Shown: positions 39,273-46,982 of the stretch, piece by piece
Layout: every line of letters starts with the position of its first letter
How positions within the stretch are numbered: position 1 is the first letter of the stretch
Origin: JAKPUX01 sp035353815
Lineage (GTDB): Bacteria > Zhuqueibacterota > Zhuqueibacteria > Residuimicrobiales > Residuimicrobiaceae
NCBI GenBank assembly: GCA_035353815.1
Contig: DAOQAG010000007.1
Coordinates: forward strand, 55,022-119,021
Direction: 5' to 3'
DNA length: 64,000 bases
The notes under the pieces: generated by a model
The model's database searches: none
What the model was told of the DNA's origin: nothing
The model's input: only the letters and a program-made list of their open reading frames with translations
Made by a program: the position numbers and the translations under genes

Positions 39273-40472
39273 TCATTTTTTGTGCGTGCCGGCCTCCGGC
39301 CCGGGCCAGGCGGCGGCGCGGCCGTAGCGGATGGCGTTCTCGCCGAAGCGGTCGCGGATGCGGTCCACGGCCCGGCCGAGGGCCGCGCGTTGGGGGGGGG
39401 CGGCCGGAGCGAAGAGTTCGAGCTGGGGGCTGGCCGGGGCGAGTCCCTCGAGGCGCAGGGTGATCTTGCGCACGCGCACGCGCCGGTTCAGGGCCTGCTC
39501 CAGGGCGGCGGCTGCGGCGGTGAGGAGGGCGTCGTCGTTCTCTGCCGGGGGCACCGCGACCCGGGCGGAGGCTTCGCGGTAATCGGAGAAGCGGATCGCC
39601 AGGGCGAGGCGGCGGGCGTGCAGGCCGCTCTGGCGCAGACGGCGGCTGGCGCGGGCGAGGAGGCTGAAAGTCAGGCGCCGGATCTGCGTGAAATCGTTGC
39701 AGTCCTCGTCGAGCTCGAGCGACTCGGCGATCTCGGGGCCGCGCTGCACCGGCTGCACCGGGCGCTCATCGATGCCGCGAGCGCGCTGGAAAAGAAGGAG
39801 TCCGAAGCGCCCGAAGAGCATCTGCAGGTGTTCGGCGGGGATACGGGCGAGGTCGTGGACGAGGCGCACGTTGAGTTCGCGCAGCTGCTGCCGCACCTTG
39901 AGCTGCACGCCGGGCAGGCAGGTGACCGGCAGCGGCGAGAGAAAGTGCTCCTCTTCGCCGCAGTGGACATCGCAGAGCGGGCGGACCGCCGTCTGCCGGG
40001 TCAGGAGGTCGGAGGCGACCTTGCTGACCAGTTTGTTGCTGGCGATGCCGGCGACGGCCTCGAGGCGCAGGTGTTCGTGAATCTCGCGCTGGGCGCGGGC
40101 GGCGGCGTCGATGGCGGCGCCGAAGAGGCGCGTCGAACCGGTCATGTCGAGGTAGGCATGGCCGAAGCGCAGGGGTTCAATGACCGGCGAGAAGCGGCCG
40201 AGGAGGTCGAGGAGGGCGGCGGTGGCGCGGTGGTAGAGCGTCTCATTGGGGGGCAGGACGGTCAGGTCGGGGCAGTATTTGCGCGCCTGGGGCAGGGGCA
40301 TACCGCGTTCGATGCCGCAGCCGGCCGCCTCGCGCGACAGGGCGGCGACGAGGGCGCGGCTTGCGGTCTGGACCGCCACGGCCACCGGGCGCTGGCGCAG
40401 GCGCGGTTCCAGCACCCGTTCCACTGCCACCGGGAAATCGCTGACGTCGATATGAATGATGGTGCGCGACAT
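39273..40472 (-). CDS. imuB: ImuB-like, catalytically dead Y-family polymerase
   Basis: The 399 residues follow the DinB/ImuB fold: IIHIDVSDFPVAVE at the start, YCPDLTVLPPNETLYHRATAALLDLL, LEAVAGIASNKLVSKVASD and LPVTCLPGV in the thumb. Where DinB has IEPLSLDEAYLD, this protein has IEPLRFGHAYLD, so the catalytic Asp-Glu pair is Gly104-His105; the second N-terminal Asp is Ser11 and the Tyr/Arg nucleotide-gripping residues are also lost. Near the end QLELF (350-354) is a textbook beta-clamp motif. Both features are those of ImuB, the adaptor of DnaE2 in mutasomes. It follows lexA by 12 bp. No ImuA gene is seen. Confidence 0.85.
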   Translation of the reverse strand: MSRTIIHIDVSDFPVAVERVLEPRLRQRPVAVAVQTASRALVAALSREAAGCGIERGMPLPQARKYCPDLTVLPPNETLYHRATAALLDLLGRFSPVIEPLRFGHAYLDMTGSTRLFGAAIDAAARAQREIHEHLRLEAVAGIASNKLVSKVASDLLTRQTAVRPLCDVHCGEEEHFLSPLPVTCLPGVQLKVRQQLRELNVRLVHDLARIPAEHLQMLFGRFGLLLFQRARGIDERPVQPVQRGPEIAESLELDEDCNDFTQIRRLTFSLLARASRRLRQSGLHARRLALAIRFSDYREASARVAVPPAENDDALLTAAAAALEQALNRRVRVRKITLRLEGLAPASPQLELFAPAAPPQRAALGRAVDRIRDRFGENAIRYGRAAAWPGPEAGTHKK

Positions 40473-40484
40473 CGGGCCCCCGCT

Positions 40485-41093
40485 TCAGGCCACCGCTTCG
40501 CGGATCAGGGCGACCACCTTGCCCTGCACGCTCCACTCCCCCTCCGGATGAATGTCGGGGTGGGCGGGGTTTTCCGCCTGCAGAAAATAGCGTCCCTCGT
40601 GCTGGGCGAGGCGTTTGACCGTGGCCTCGTGGCCGATGAGGGCCACCACGACATCGCCGACAACGGCATGCGCCTGGGCGTGCACCAGCACCAGATCCTC
40701 GGGCAAAATGCCGGCATTGATCATGCTCTCGCCGGCGACGCGCAGGAGAAAATGGGGACCCGCGGCGCGCAGGAGGAAGCGCGGCACCGCCACATAGCGT
40801 TCGATATTCGCCTCAGCCAGCATCGGGGTGCCGGCGGCGACCGCGCCGATCAGGGGCACGCCGCTCTCTTCGCCGGCGAGTTCCGCGGCCACCTGGATGC
40901 CGCGGGCCTTGTTGCGGTCCCAGACGATATAGCCCTTGCGGGCGAGGATACGCAGGTACTTGACCGCGGTATTTTTGGAGGCGGCGCCCAGTTCCTCGGT
41001 CAGTTCCGCCAGGGTCGGGGGATAGCCCTGTTCGCGCGAGCGTTTGACGATCAGCGCGAGGGCCTTTTCCTGTTTGCGCGACAGCTTTTCCAT
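40485..41093 (-). CDS. lexA: LexA repressor
   Basis: The 202-residue SOS repressor has a winged helix N-terminal domain (residues 1-65, YPPTLAELTEELGAASKNT), the cleavage site Ala87-Gly88 in GAVAAGTP, catalytic Ser123 in AGESMINAGI and Lys160 in EATVKRLA. The ATG at 41093 with GGGGAG upstream gives a standard LexA start; the longer frame would read through its own promoter. It leads the lexA-imuB pair. A near-consensus promoter and a perfect palindrome lie just upstream and are probably its autoregulatory site. Confidence 0.95.
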   Translation of the reverse strand: MEKLSRKQEKALALIVKRSREQGYPPTLAELTEELGAASKNTAVKYLRILARKGYIVWDRNKARGIQVAAELAGEESGVPLIGAVAAGTPMLAEANIERYVAVPRFLLRAAGPHFLLRVAGESMINAGILPEDLVLVHAQAHAVVGDVVVALIGHEATVKRLAQHEGRYFLQAENPAHPDIHPEGEWSVQGKVVALIREAVA

Positions 41094-41109
41094 GCTCTCC
41101 CCAATAAAA

Positions 41110-41133
41110 AAGGGTGAAATTAGTTTCACCCTT
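41110..41133 (-). promoter_or_regulatory. Perfect palindrome at the lexA start site: operator or terminator
   Basis: Ten-base arms AAGGGTGAAA and TTTCACCCTT flank four bases. It begins at the base after the -10 box of the lexA promoter, the usual place for a repressor site. It is unlike the E. coli CTGT-N8-ACAG or Bacillus GAAC-N4-GTTC boxes. Because the right arm runs into TTTTTT on the minus strand, the same DNA could terminate transcripts of the upstream zinc-finger gene. Confidence 0.65.
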
Positions 41134-41162
41134 AGTATACGCATTTTGCGCGCGCTTGTCAA
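41134..41162 (-). promoter_or_regulatory. lexA promoter
   Basis: TTGACA, 17 bp, TATACT on the minus strand, the best promoter in the window. Confidence 0.8.
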
Positions 41163-41174
41163 GCAAAAAGTGTC

Positions 41175-41423
41175 CTAATGATCACCTTTATGCAACGTGC
41201 CCTCCGGCAGGTTGAGGAGCGCGGCGAGGCGCTGATGCATGGCCTCCGGCACCTCCTGCTCCCCGAGGCAGTGGTAAAGGTGGATGGTGGTGCGCATGGC
41301 CGAGAGCTGCCGGGTGCAGTCCGGACACTCCTGGAGATGGCTGCGCAGCCGGCCGCAGACCTCGGAATCGATGTCCTCGGCGAGATCGTTGCAGATCTCG
41401 CGCAGAATCTTGTCGCACTGCAT
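41175..41423 (-). CDS. Zinc-finger (zf-HC2) anti-sigma-like protein
   Basis: The 82-residue protein has the zf-HC2 zinc site: an N-terminal Cys region and VCGRLRSHLQECPDCTRQL, the HxxxCxxC motif. Such domains normally bind and inhibit an ECF sigma factor encoded next to them. There is no membrane segment, so it would be a soluble, redox- or metal-sensitive type. No sigma factor gene is present nearby; its partner must be elsewhere. The ATG at 41423 has GAGGAAG upstream. It lies 71 bp after corA and 12 bp from the lexA promoter. Confidence 0.8.
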   Translation of the reverse strand: MQCDKILREICNDLAEDIDSEVCGRLRSHLQECPDCTRQLSAMRTTIHLYHCLGEQEVPEAMHQRLAALLNLPEGTLHKGDH

Positions 41424-41494
41424 AGCTTCCTCGCATTCCTGTTCAGCCGCTTTGCCCCTACCTATTGGATGCAGCAAACCGAAAAGGATTCAGA

Positions 41495-42409
41495 TTACCA
41501 CTTTTTCAGGCGCCAGAAAATATAAAAAACCAGGACGGAGACGAAGGCGATGCCAAGAACCAGCCAGAAGGCGTGCGGGGCTTGCTGCATGGGGATGCTG
41601 ACGTTCATCGAGAAGGCGCTGACGACAAAGGTCGGCACCATGATGCCGATGGTGATGATGTTGAGGGTCTTCATCAGGACGTTGAGGTTGTTGCTCACGA
41701 TCGAAGCGCGGGCATCGGCCATGCTGGAGAGGATGTTGGAAAAGATCTCGGCCTGGCGGTAGCACTGCGAATTCTCGATCATGATATCGTCCAGCAGTTC
41801 CTCTTCCTCCTGGGCAAATCCGATTTTGCCTGCGTTGTTCTTGAGCCGCTGCAGCAGGATGGAGTTGGAGGTGATGGCGTTGAGGTAGTAGACCAGCGAT
41901 TTTTCCAGCGAGAAGAGGCTGATGAGGTACTTGTTCTGCATCGAGAGGTTGATCTTCTCCTCCAGCTCGTTGGTGATCATGTCGATGATCTTGAGATGCT
42001 CGAGAAAATGATAAATGGAGCGATAGAGCATCTTGAGCATGACATCCTTGAGGCTGGCGACCTTGGCGAATTTCTTGTCATCGAACATGGGCAGGTCTTC
42101 ATTCGAGACCAGGATGATCTTGTCGGCGAAGAAAAAGATACCCATGGAGGTGACGCGAAAGAGGAAGCGGTCCTCGACGATATAATTGCGCGGCCGTTTA
42201 TAGATCATGGCCACGTGTTCCGGCTCGAATTCCAGGCGCGAGAGTTCATCCGGATCGAGGGTGGAGTTGAGCGTATGTTCGTCGAACTTGAGTTCGGAGG
42301 TGAGGTATTTCTTTTCCGATTCATCCGGGCTGATGTAGATGAAAATCTGCGCGGACTCGCGGGCGCAAGCCTGGATCTTTTCATTGGAGATGTGATAACA
42401 ACGCAGCAT
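41495..42409 (-). CDS. CorA-family divalent cation channel with variant SMN motif
   Basis: The 304-residue protein is a CorA-like channel: a cytoplasmic alpha/beta funnel (residues 1-190), a long stalk helix with LVYYLNAITSNSILLQRL and LLDDIMIENSQCYRQAEIF, then two C-terminal membrane helices (TLNIITIGIMVPTFVVSAF and FWLVLGIAFVSVLVFYIFW) and a basic KKW tail. CorA proteins have a nearly invariant GMN at the end of the first membrane helix; here it is SMN (267-269) followed by VSIP. Transport of Mg2+, Co2+ or Zn2+ is possible. The start at 42409 has GGAGG 8 bases upstream; the frame continues upstream without family sequence. Confidence 0.88.
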   Translation of the reverse strand: MLRCYHISNEKIQACARESAQIFIYISPDESEKKYLTSELKFDEHTLNSTLDPDELSRLEFEPEHVAMIYKRPRNYIVEDRFLFRVTSMGIFFFADKIILVSNEDLPMFDDKKFAKVASLKDVMLKMLYRSIYHFLEHLKIIDMITNELEEKINLSMQNKYLISLFSLEKSLVYYLNAITSNSILLQRLKNNAGKIGFAQEEEELLDDIMIENSQCYRQAEIFSNILSSMADARASIVSNNLNVLMKTLNIITIGIMVPTFVVSAFSMNVSIPMQQAPHAFWLVLGIAFVSVLVFYIFWRLKKW

Positions 42410-42452
42410 GGCCACCCTCCGCCCTGTTCCAACGTGCCTTATCGAATAGACA

Positions 42453-42481
42453 AGATACGGATAAAATTCTTCAATTGCCAA
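42453..42481 (-). promoter_or_regulatory. Possible corA promoter
   Basis: TTGGCA, 17 bp, GTATCT on the minus strand; weak -10. Confidence 0.35.
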
Positions 42482-42560
42482 ACCATATTTTTCGCCGCTT
42501 TGCGCTCGCAGATCCTTTGGCCGATTGCACGCCATTGAATGAACTGTATTCATTTTCTTG

Positions 42561-42589
42561 TTGCACTTGTAGGCGAAATTTTGTATTAT
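42561..42589 (+). promoter_or_regulatory. Promoter for the acyl synthetase
   Basis: TTGCAC, 17 bp, TATTAT on the plus strand, 45 bp before the ATG. Confidence 0.65.
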
Positions 42590-42633
42590 TTGAATATCAT
42601 TCATTTTTGTGCTTCTTGCCGAAAGGGTTCTCC

Positions 42634-44157
42634 ATGGTCCTTCATCATGCCTTCATCCGCACCGCCAAACGGCTCAGCGAAAAACCCGCCATCATCGACC
42701 GCACCCTCGAACGGCGGCTGAGCTTTCAAAAAACCCTCATCGCCAGCCTGATCTTCGCCGATTACCTCAAACGCTACCGCGAGGGATTCATCGGCGTGAT
42801 GATCCCCACCTCCTCGGGCTCCATCCTCTCCACCCTCGGCACCGTCATGGCCGGCAAAGTCCCGGTGATGATTAATTACTCCACCGGCGCCGCCGAGAAT
42901 TGTGAATACGCGCAAAATAAATGCGGCTTTTCCACCATCATCACCTCCAAAGCCCTGCTCGAAAAAATCAACTGCCGGGTGGTGCCGGGGATGATCTTTG
43001 TCGAGGACATCCTCGCTAGCATCGGTGTCAAGGCAAAACTCAAAGCGGCGCTGCGCTCCAAGCTCCCCGCCGCCTTGCTCATCGCCACCCTCCCCACCGT
43101 CAAGGAAGAGGATACGGCCGTCATCCTTTTCACCAGCGGCAGTGAAAAGGATCCCAAGGGGGTGCAGCTGACCCACAAGAATTTCAGCGCCAATATCACC
43201 GATCTGATCCAGGTGTTTCATCTGACCGAGGACGACAGTTTTATGGGGGTGCTGCCGCTCTTCCATGTGTTCGGTCATAACGCCAATTTCTGGCTGCCGC
43301 TGGTGGTGGGCATGACCAACGTCACCGTCGCCAATCCCCTGGAGTACAAAAATATCCCCAAAATCATTCGCGAGGAGAAACCCACGCTGATCGCCGGCAC
43401 GCCGATCTTTTTCGCCGGCTACCTGCGCGAATCCGAGCCCGGGGATTTTGCCTCCCTCCGCCTGGTCCTTCCTGGCGCTGACAAGACGCCGGACTGGCTG
43501 CGTGAGGGCTATCGCAGCAAGCATGGCATCGAATTGATGGAGGCGTACGGCACGACCGAGACCAGCCCCGGCGTTTCGGTCAATACGCGTGAGGCGAACA
43601 AGCCCGGCAGCATCGGCCGCCCCTTGCCCGGTGTGCAGATCCGGATCGCTGATCTCCAGACCGGCGCCGCGCTGCCCCCGGGCCAGGAGGGCAAAATCCT
43701 CGTCAAGGGGGATCTGGTCATGAAAGGGTATTTCGATGACCTCGAAGAGACCTCGCTGCATATCAAGGATGGCTGGTATGATACCGGGGACATGGGTATG
43801 ATGGACGCCGACGGTTTTCTCTGGCACCGCGGCCGTCTGAAGCGGTTTGTCAAAATCGGCGGCGAGATGGTTTCGCTCGTGCGCACGGAAAGTGTTCTCG
43901 AAACACACCTGCCGCCGGGCATCGCCTGTTGTGTGGTCGAGATCCCGGACTCCCTCAAGGGAGCGCGTATCGTGGCTGCGGTTACCGCCCCGGTGGATGA
44001 GCGCGCCATTCTGAAAAAGATGTCCGGCGAGCTGCCGGCCATTGCCCTGCCGAAGAACTTTGTCGTGCTGGAAGAGATGCCCAAAATGGGCAGTGGCAAG
44101 ATTGATTTCCGCTCGGTGGCGGCGCGGGTGCGGATGGTGTTGCAGAATACCCGGTAG
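42634..44157 (+). CDS. Acyl-ACP/acyl-CoA synthetase (Aas-like AMP-binding enzyme)
   Basis: The 507-residue adenylate-forming enzyme has the P-loop-like VILFTSGSEKDPKGVQLTHKN, the aromatic-binding FHVFGHNANFWLPL, the EAYGTTETSPGVSVN motif, hinge DTGDMGMMDADGFLWHRGR and a C-terminal catalytic Lys in GSGKIDFRS. It most resembles the synthetase half of Aas, which loads fatty acids onto ACP during lipid repair, without the acyltransferase half. AAAGGG stands before the ATG at 42634; a longer frame to 42475 crosses the promoter. The final codons (MVLQNTR-stop) are the first, diverged copy of the 60-bp array that follows. Confidence 0.87.
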   Translation: MVLHHAFIRTAKRLSEKPAIIDRTLERRLSFQKTLIASLIFADYLKRYREGFIGVMIPTSSGSILSTLGTVMAGKVPVMINYSTGAAENCEYAQNKCGFSTIITSKALLEKINCRVVPGMIFVEDILASIGVKAKLKAALRSKLPAALLIATLPTVKEEDTAVILFTSGSEKDPKGVQLTHKNFSANITDLIQVFHLTEDDSFMGVLPLFHVFGHNANFWLPLVVGMTNVTVANPLEYKNIPKIIREEKPTLIAGTPIFFAGYLRESEPGDFASLRLVLPGADKTPDWLREGYRSKHGIELMEAYGTTETSPGVSVNTREANKPGSIGRPLPGVQIRIADLQTGAALPPGQEGKILVKGDLVMKGYFDDLEETSLHIKDGWYDTGDMGMMDADGFLWHRGRLKRFVKIGGEMVSLVRTESVLETHLPPGIACCVVEIPDSLKGARIVAAVTAPVDERAILKKMSGELPAIALPKNFVVLEEMPKMGSGKIDFRSVAARVRMVLQNTR

Positions 44158-44340
44158 TCCTGGCCCAGTCGCAAGAATAGATCGCGGCTGCGGAGGATGC
44201 TGGAGAATGCCCGGTAGTCCTGGCCCAGTCGCAAGAATAGATCGCAGCTGCAGAGGATGCTGGAGAATACCCGGTAGTCCTGGCCCAGTCGCAAGAATAG
44301 ATCGCGGCTGCGGAGGATGCTGGAGAATGCCCGGTAGTCC
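44121..44340. repeat. 60-bp tandem array seeded at the 3' end of the acyl synthetase gene
   Basis: Three near-identical 60-bp units end at 44220, 44280 and 44340, each closing with ATRCCCGGTAGTCC. A fourth, partly matching copy (about 38 bases with 6 differences) is the end of the coding region itself, including its TAG stop. Units 1 and 3 are identical; unit 2 has three G-to-A changes. The array stops just before the terminator. Confidence 0.95.
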
Positions 44341-44361
44341 CGTCGCCAGCCGCCTGAATGA

Positions 44362-44390
44362 AGCCCTGTCAGGAAGACAGGGCTTTTTTA
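44362..44390 (+). terminator. Terminator of the acyl synthetase gene
   Basis: Perfect arms AGCCCTGTC and GACAGGGCT around AGGAA, then TTTTTTA on the plus strand. The znuB stop (minus strand) lies within its T-run. The array sits between gene and terminator. Confidence 0.9.
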
Positions 44391-45239
44391 TAACCGGTTT
44401 TGCATCTGCGAGCGCAGCTGTTCGATATTCCGCAAGAGTTTGCGCCGCTCCGGGCTGGAAAAATAGCAGAGGAAGAAGATCAAGGTGGCCACGGTGACGA
44501 TGGTGGCGCCCGAGGCGAGATTGAGCCAGACCGAGAGGAGGAGTCCGATCCAGGTTGAGCCGACGCCGATGAGGATGGCCAGGCCCATCATTTTTTTGAA
44601 ATCATCGCTGAGCAGCAAGGCGGAGGCAGCCGGAGTGACGATCAGGGCGGAAACCAGGACGATGCCGACGCTTTTGATCGATAATACGATCGTGACCGCG
44701 ATCAGGCTCATCATCAGCAGATTGAGTCCCTTGACCTTCAGGCCGGTCACTTTGGCCATCTCCGGATCGAAGGTGAGCAGCAGGAATTCCTTGAAGAAAA
44801 ACCAGACCAGAGCGAGGACCATGGCGCCGATGATCAGGCTGGAGATGAGGTCAAAACGGCTGACCGCAAGGATATTGCCGAAGAGATAGCCGAACAGATC
44901 CGCCTGGTAGCCCTTCATGAAGCCGATGAGCAGCACGCCGAAGGCCATGGTCGAGGCAAAAAAAACGCCGACGGCGCTGTCTTCGCTCACCTTGCGCTCC
45001 TCGCTGAGAAAGGCGATCCCCCAGGCGGTGGCCAGGCAGAAGAGGATGGTGGTGAAAAAGGGATTGATGCCCAGGAGGAAGCCGAGCGCGACGCCGCCGA
45101 ATGAGGCATGGGCGACTCCCGCGCCGATAAAGGCCATGCTGCGCAGCACCACGTAAACGCCGATCACAGCACAGACCGTGCCGATCAGGGTGGCCGAGAG
45201 CAGGGCGCGCTGCATGAAGGGATAGCAGAGGATATCCAT
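44388..45239 (-). CDS. znuB: Zinc/manganese ABC permease
   Basis: The 283-residue permease of the ABC-3 family has eight or nine hydrophobic segments, including YVVLRSMAFIGAGVAHASFGG, with the conserved GxGVAHASFGG loop, and LNLLMMSLIAVTIVLSIKSVG. It forms the inner-membrane path for Zn2+ or Mn2+ with the ATPase and binding protein encoded upstream. AAAGG precedes the ATG at 45239; gap from znuC is 10 bp. Its stop overlaps the convergent terminator. Confidence 0.9.
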   Translation of the reverse strand: MDILCYPFMQRALLSATLIGTVCAVIGVYVVLRSMAFIGAGVAHASFGGVALGFLLGINPFFTTILFCLATAWGIAFLSEERKVSEDSAVGVFFASTMAFGVLLIGFMKGYQADLFGYLFGNILAVSRFDLISSLIIGAMVLALVWFFFKEFLLLTFDPEMAKVTGLKVKGLNLLMMSLIAVTIVLSIKSVGIVLVSALIVTPAASALLLSDDFKKMMGLAILIGVGSTWIGLLLSVWLNLASGATIVTVATLIFFLCYFSSPERRKLLRNIEQLRSQMQNRL

Positions 45240-45249
45240 AGGGCCTTTC

Positions 45250-46059
45250 TCAGGGATGCGGGTGCGCGGGGTGATGGCTGTGGGCCGGCGTCGGGACGAC
45301 CATATGCGGCACCTCCCCATGCTGGAAATAGAGCGCGTCGCAGCCGTACATGCCCTCGAGGGTTTCACTGCCGAGCACCTCCTGCGGCCGTCCATGGGCG
45401 ACGAGGCGGCGGTTCAGGCAAGCGACGGTTGAGACATAGCGCGAGACCACGCCGACATCGTGCGAAACCAGGATGAGGGTCATGTGCATTTGCTCGTGCA
45501 TATGGTGCACCCACTCATAAAATCCCTCGGTGGCGCCGATGTCGAGGGCGGCGGTGGGTTCGTCGAGAAGCAGCAGTTCCGGTTCGAGAGCCAGAGCCCG
45601 GGCGATCAGGGCGCGCTGGCGCTGGCCGCCGCTGAGCCGGCCGATCTGGCGCTGGGCGAGATCGCTCATTTCGACCCGTTCCAGGGCCTGGTCGACGGCG
45701 CGCCAGTCGTCCCTGGTCGGGCGGGCGCCGAGGCCCATCTTGCGGCTGCGCCCGAGCAGGACCATGTCGCGAACGCGCAAGGGAAAATTAAAATCGATGC
45801 GGGCGTACTGCGGCACATAGCCGATCTTGTCGCGCAGGGCGCCGAGCTGGGCGGGGGTGCGTCCGAAAAGGGTGATCCGCCCGCTGATCGGCTCGATCAG
45901 ACCCAGCATGGTGCGCAGCAGCGTGGTCTTGCCGGAGCCATTGGGACCGAGGATGCCCCAGAACTCGCCACGCAGGACGTTGAAGGTGATGTCTTCAAGC
46001 GCGAGCTTGTCCTGGTAGGCCACCGACAGCTCTTCGCAGGTGATGAGGATGTCGTTCAT
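45250..46059 (-). CDS. znuC: Zinc/manganese ABC ATPase with His-rich tail
   Basis: The 269-residue ATPase has Walker A GPNGSGKTTLLR, Q-loop YVPQYARID, signature LSGGQRQRALIARAL, Walker B LLLLDEPTAALD and the switch His in LVSHDVGVV. The last 20 residues are rich in His (AHSHHPAHPHP), which may bind zinc and sense the intracellular level. It lies 7 bp after the binding-protein gene. Zinc is favoured over manganese by this tail and by the His cluster of the binding protein, but this is inference. Confidence 0.9.
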   Translation of the reverse strand: MNDILITCEELSVAYQDKLALEDITFNVLRGEFWGILGPNGSGKTTLLRTMLGLIEPISGRITLFGRTPAQLGALRDKIGYVPQYARIDFNFPLRVRDMVLLGRSRKMGLGARPTRDDWRAVDQALERVEMSDLAQRQIGRLSGGQRQRALIARALALEPELLLLDEPTAALDIGATEGFYEWVHHMHEQMHMTLILVSHDVGVVSRYVSTVACLNRRLVAHGRPQEVLGSETLEGMYGCDALYFQHGEVPHMVVPTPAHSHHPAHPHP

Positions 46060-46066
46060 GCCGGCC

Positions 46067-46963
46067 TCATTTCATGGCCAGGGCCATCTGGGCGACATTC
46101 TGCCGCATGAGTTGCAGGTAGCCAAAGCCGGGCTGCTCCTCGCCGAGGGGATCGAGGAGGAGGACGCGGGCGCCGCATTCCCGAGCGATGGTCTCGCTGA
46201 TCCGGGTGGGGAACTGTTTCTCGGCGAAGATGGCGTTGATATCCAGGTTGCGTGCGGTTCCGATGATCTGGACGATCTCGTGCGGGGTGGGTTCGAGACC
46301 GGGCCGGGTTTCAATCACCGCCGCCTGATTCAGCTTGTACTGCTGGGCAAAATAACTCCAGGAGGGATGGAAACAGATAAAGGAGCGCTGCATCCAGCCG
46401 GCGACCTCGAGGGTGATGGCGTTATCGAGCATGCGCAGTGAGTCGAGATAGGCGGCGCTGTTGCGGCGGAAGAGCGCGGCATGGCCGGGATCGAGTGCGA
46501 TCAAAGCATCGCGGATGGCTTCGACCTGGTGCATAGCCAGGGGGGGAGAGAGCCACACGTGGGGATTCCCGCCCGGATGCTCATGCTCCTCGTCCACCGC
46601 GGCCAGGGGGGGAATTCCCGACGCGGTTTCGACGATCCGGAGCCGCTCATTGCCGATGGTATCCACGAGCTTGGGCGCCCAGAATTCCAGTCCCATGCCG
46701 TTGAGGATCAGAAGGCGCGCCCGGCTGGCGCGGCGGACGACATCGGGTGTCAATTCGAAGGTGTGGGGATTGGCGATGCCGCTGATGATGGTCGTCACCT
46801 CGACCTGATCGCCGCCCACCTGGCGGACGAAATCGGCCAGCGGATGAATACTGGCGGCAACCACCAGTTTGCCGCTTGCAGGCGCGTTCCGGTCTCCGCC
46901 CGTGCAGCCGGCCAGCGCCAGGCCCAGGATCAGTACGATGCATTTGCGAGACGCTTGCTTCAT
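46067..46963 (-). CDS. znuA: Zinc/manganese-binding lipoprotein
   Basis: The 298-residue cluster A-I binding protein has a lipoprotein signal (ILGLALAGC, lipobox Cys) and the metal ligands of the ZnuA/TroA fold: ASIHPLADF, IANPHTFELTP, NPHVWLSPPLA, a His in CFHPSWSYF and a C-terminal Glu/Asp region. A short charged loop EEHEHPGGNPH replaces the long His loop of E. coli ZnuA. I start it at ATG 46963, giving a normal signal peptide; the ATG at 46999 would overlap the SDR gene. No Zur-like regulator is seen nearby. Confidence 0.9.
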   Translation of the reverse strand: MKQASRKCIVLILGLALAGCTGGDRNAPASGKLVVAASIHPLADFVRQVGGDQVEVTTIISGIANPHTFELTPDVVRRASRARLLILNGMGLEFWAPKLVDTIGNERLRIVETASGIPPLAAVDEEHEHPGGNPHVWLSPPLAMHQVEAIRDALIALDPGHAALFRRNSAAYLDSLRMLDNAITLEVAGWMQRSFICFHPSWSYFAQQYKLNQAAVIETRPGLEPTPHEIVQIIGTARNLDINAIFAEKQFPTRISETIARECGARVLLLDPLGEEQPGFGYLQLMRQNVAQMALAMK

Positions 46964-46982
46964 GATCGGGGTATCCCTCTTC

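Noticed and set aside
39273..40472. Active DNA polymerase IV (DinB)
   Set aside because: The catalytic Asp-Glu pair is replaced by Gly-His, so an ImuB-like role fits better.
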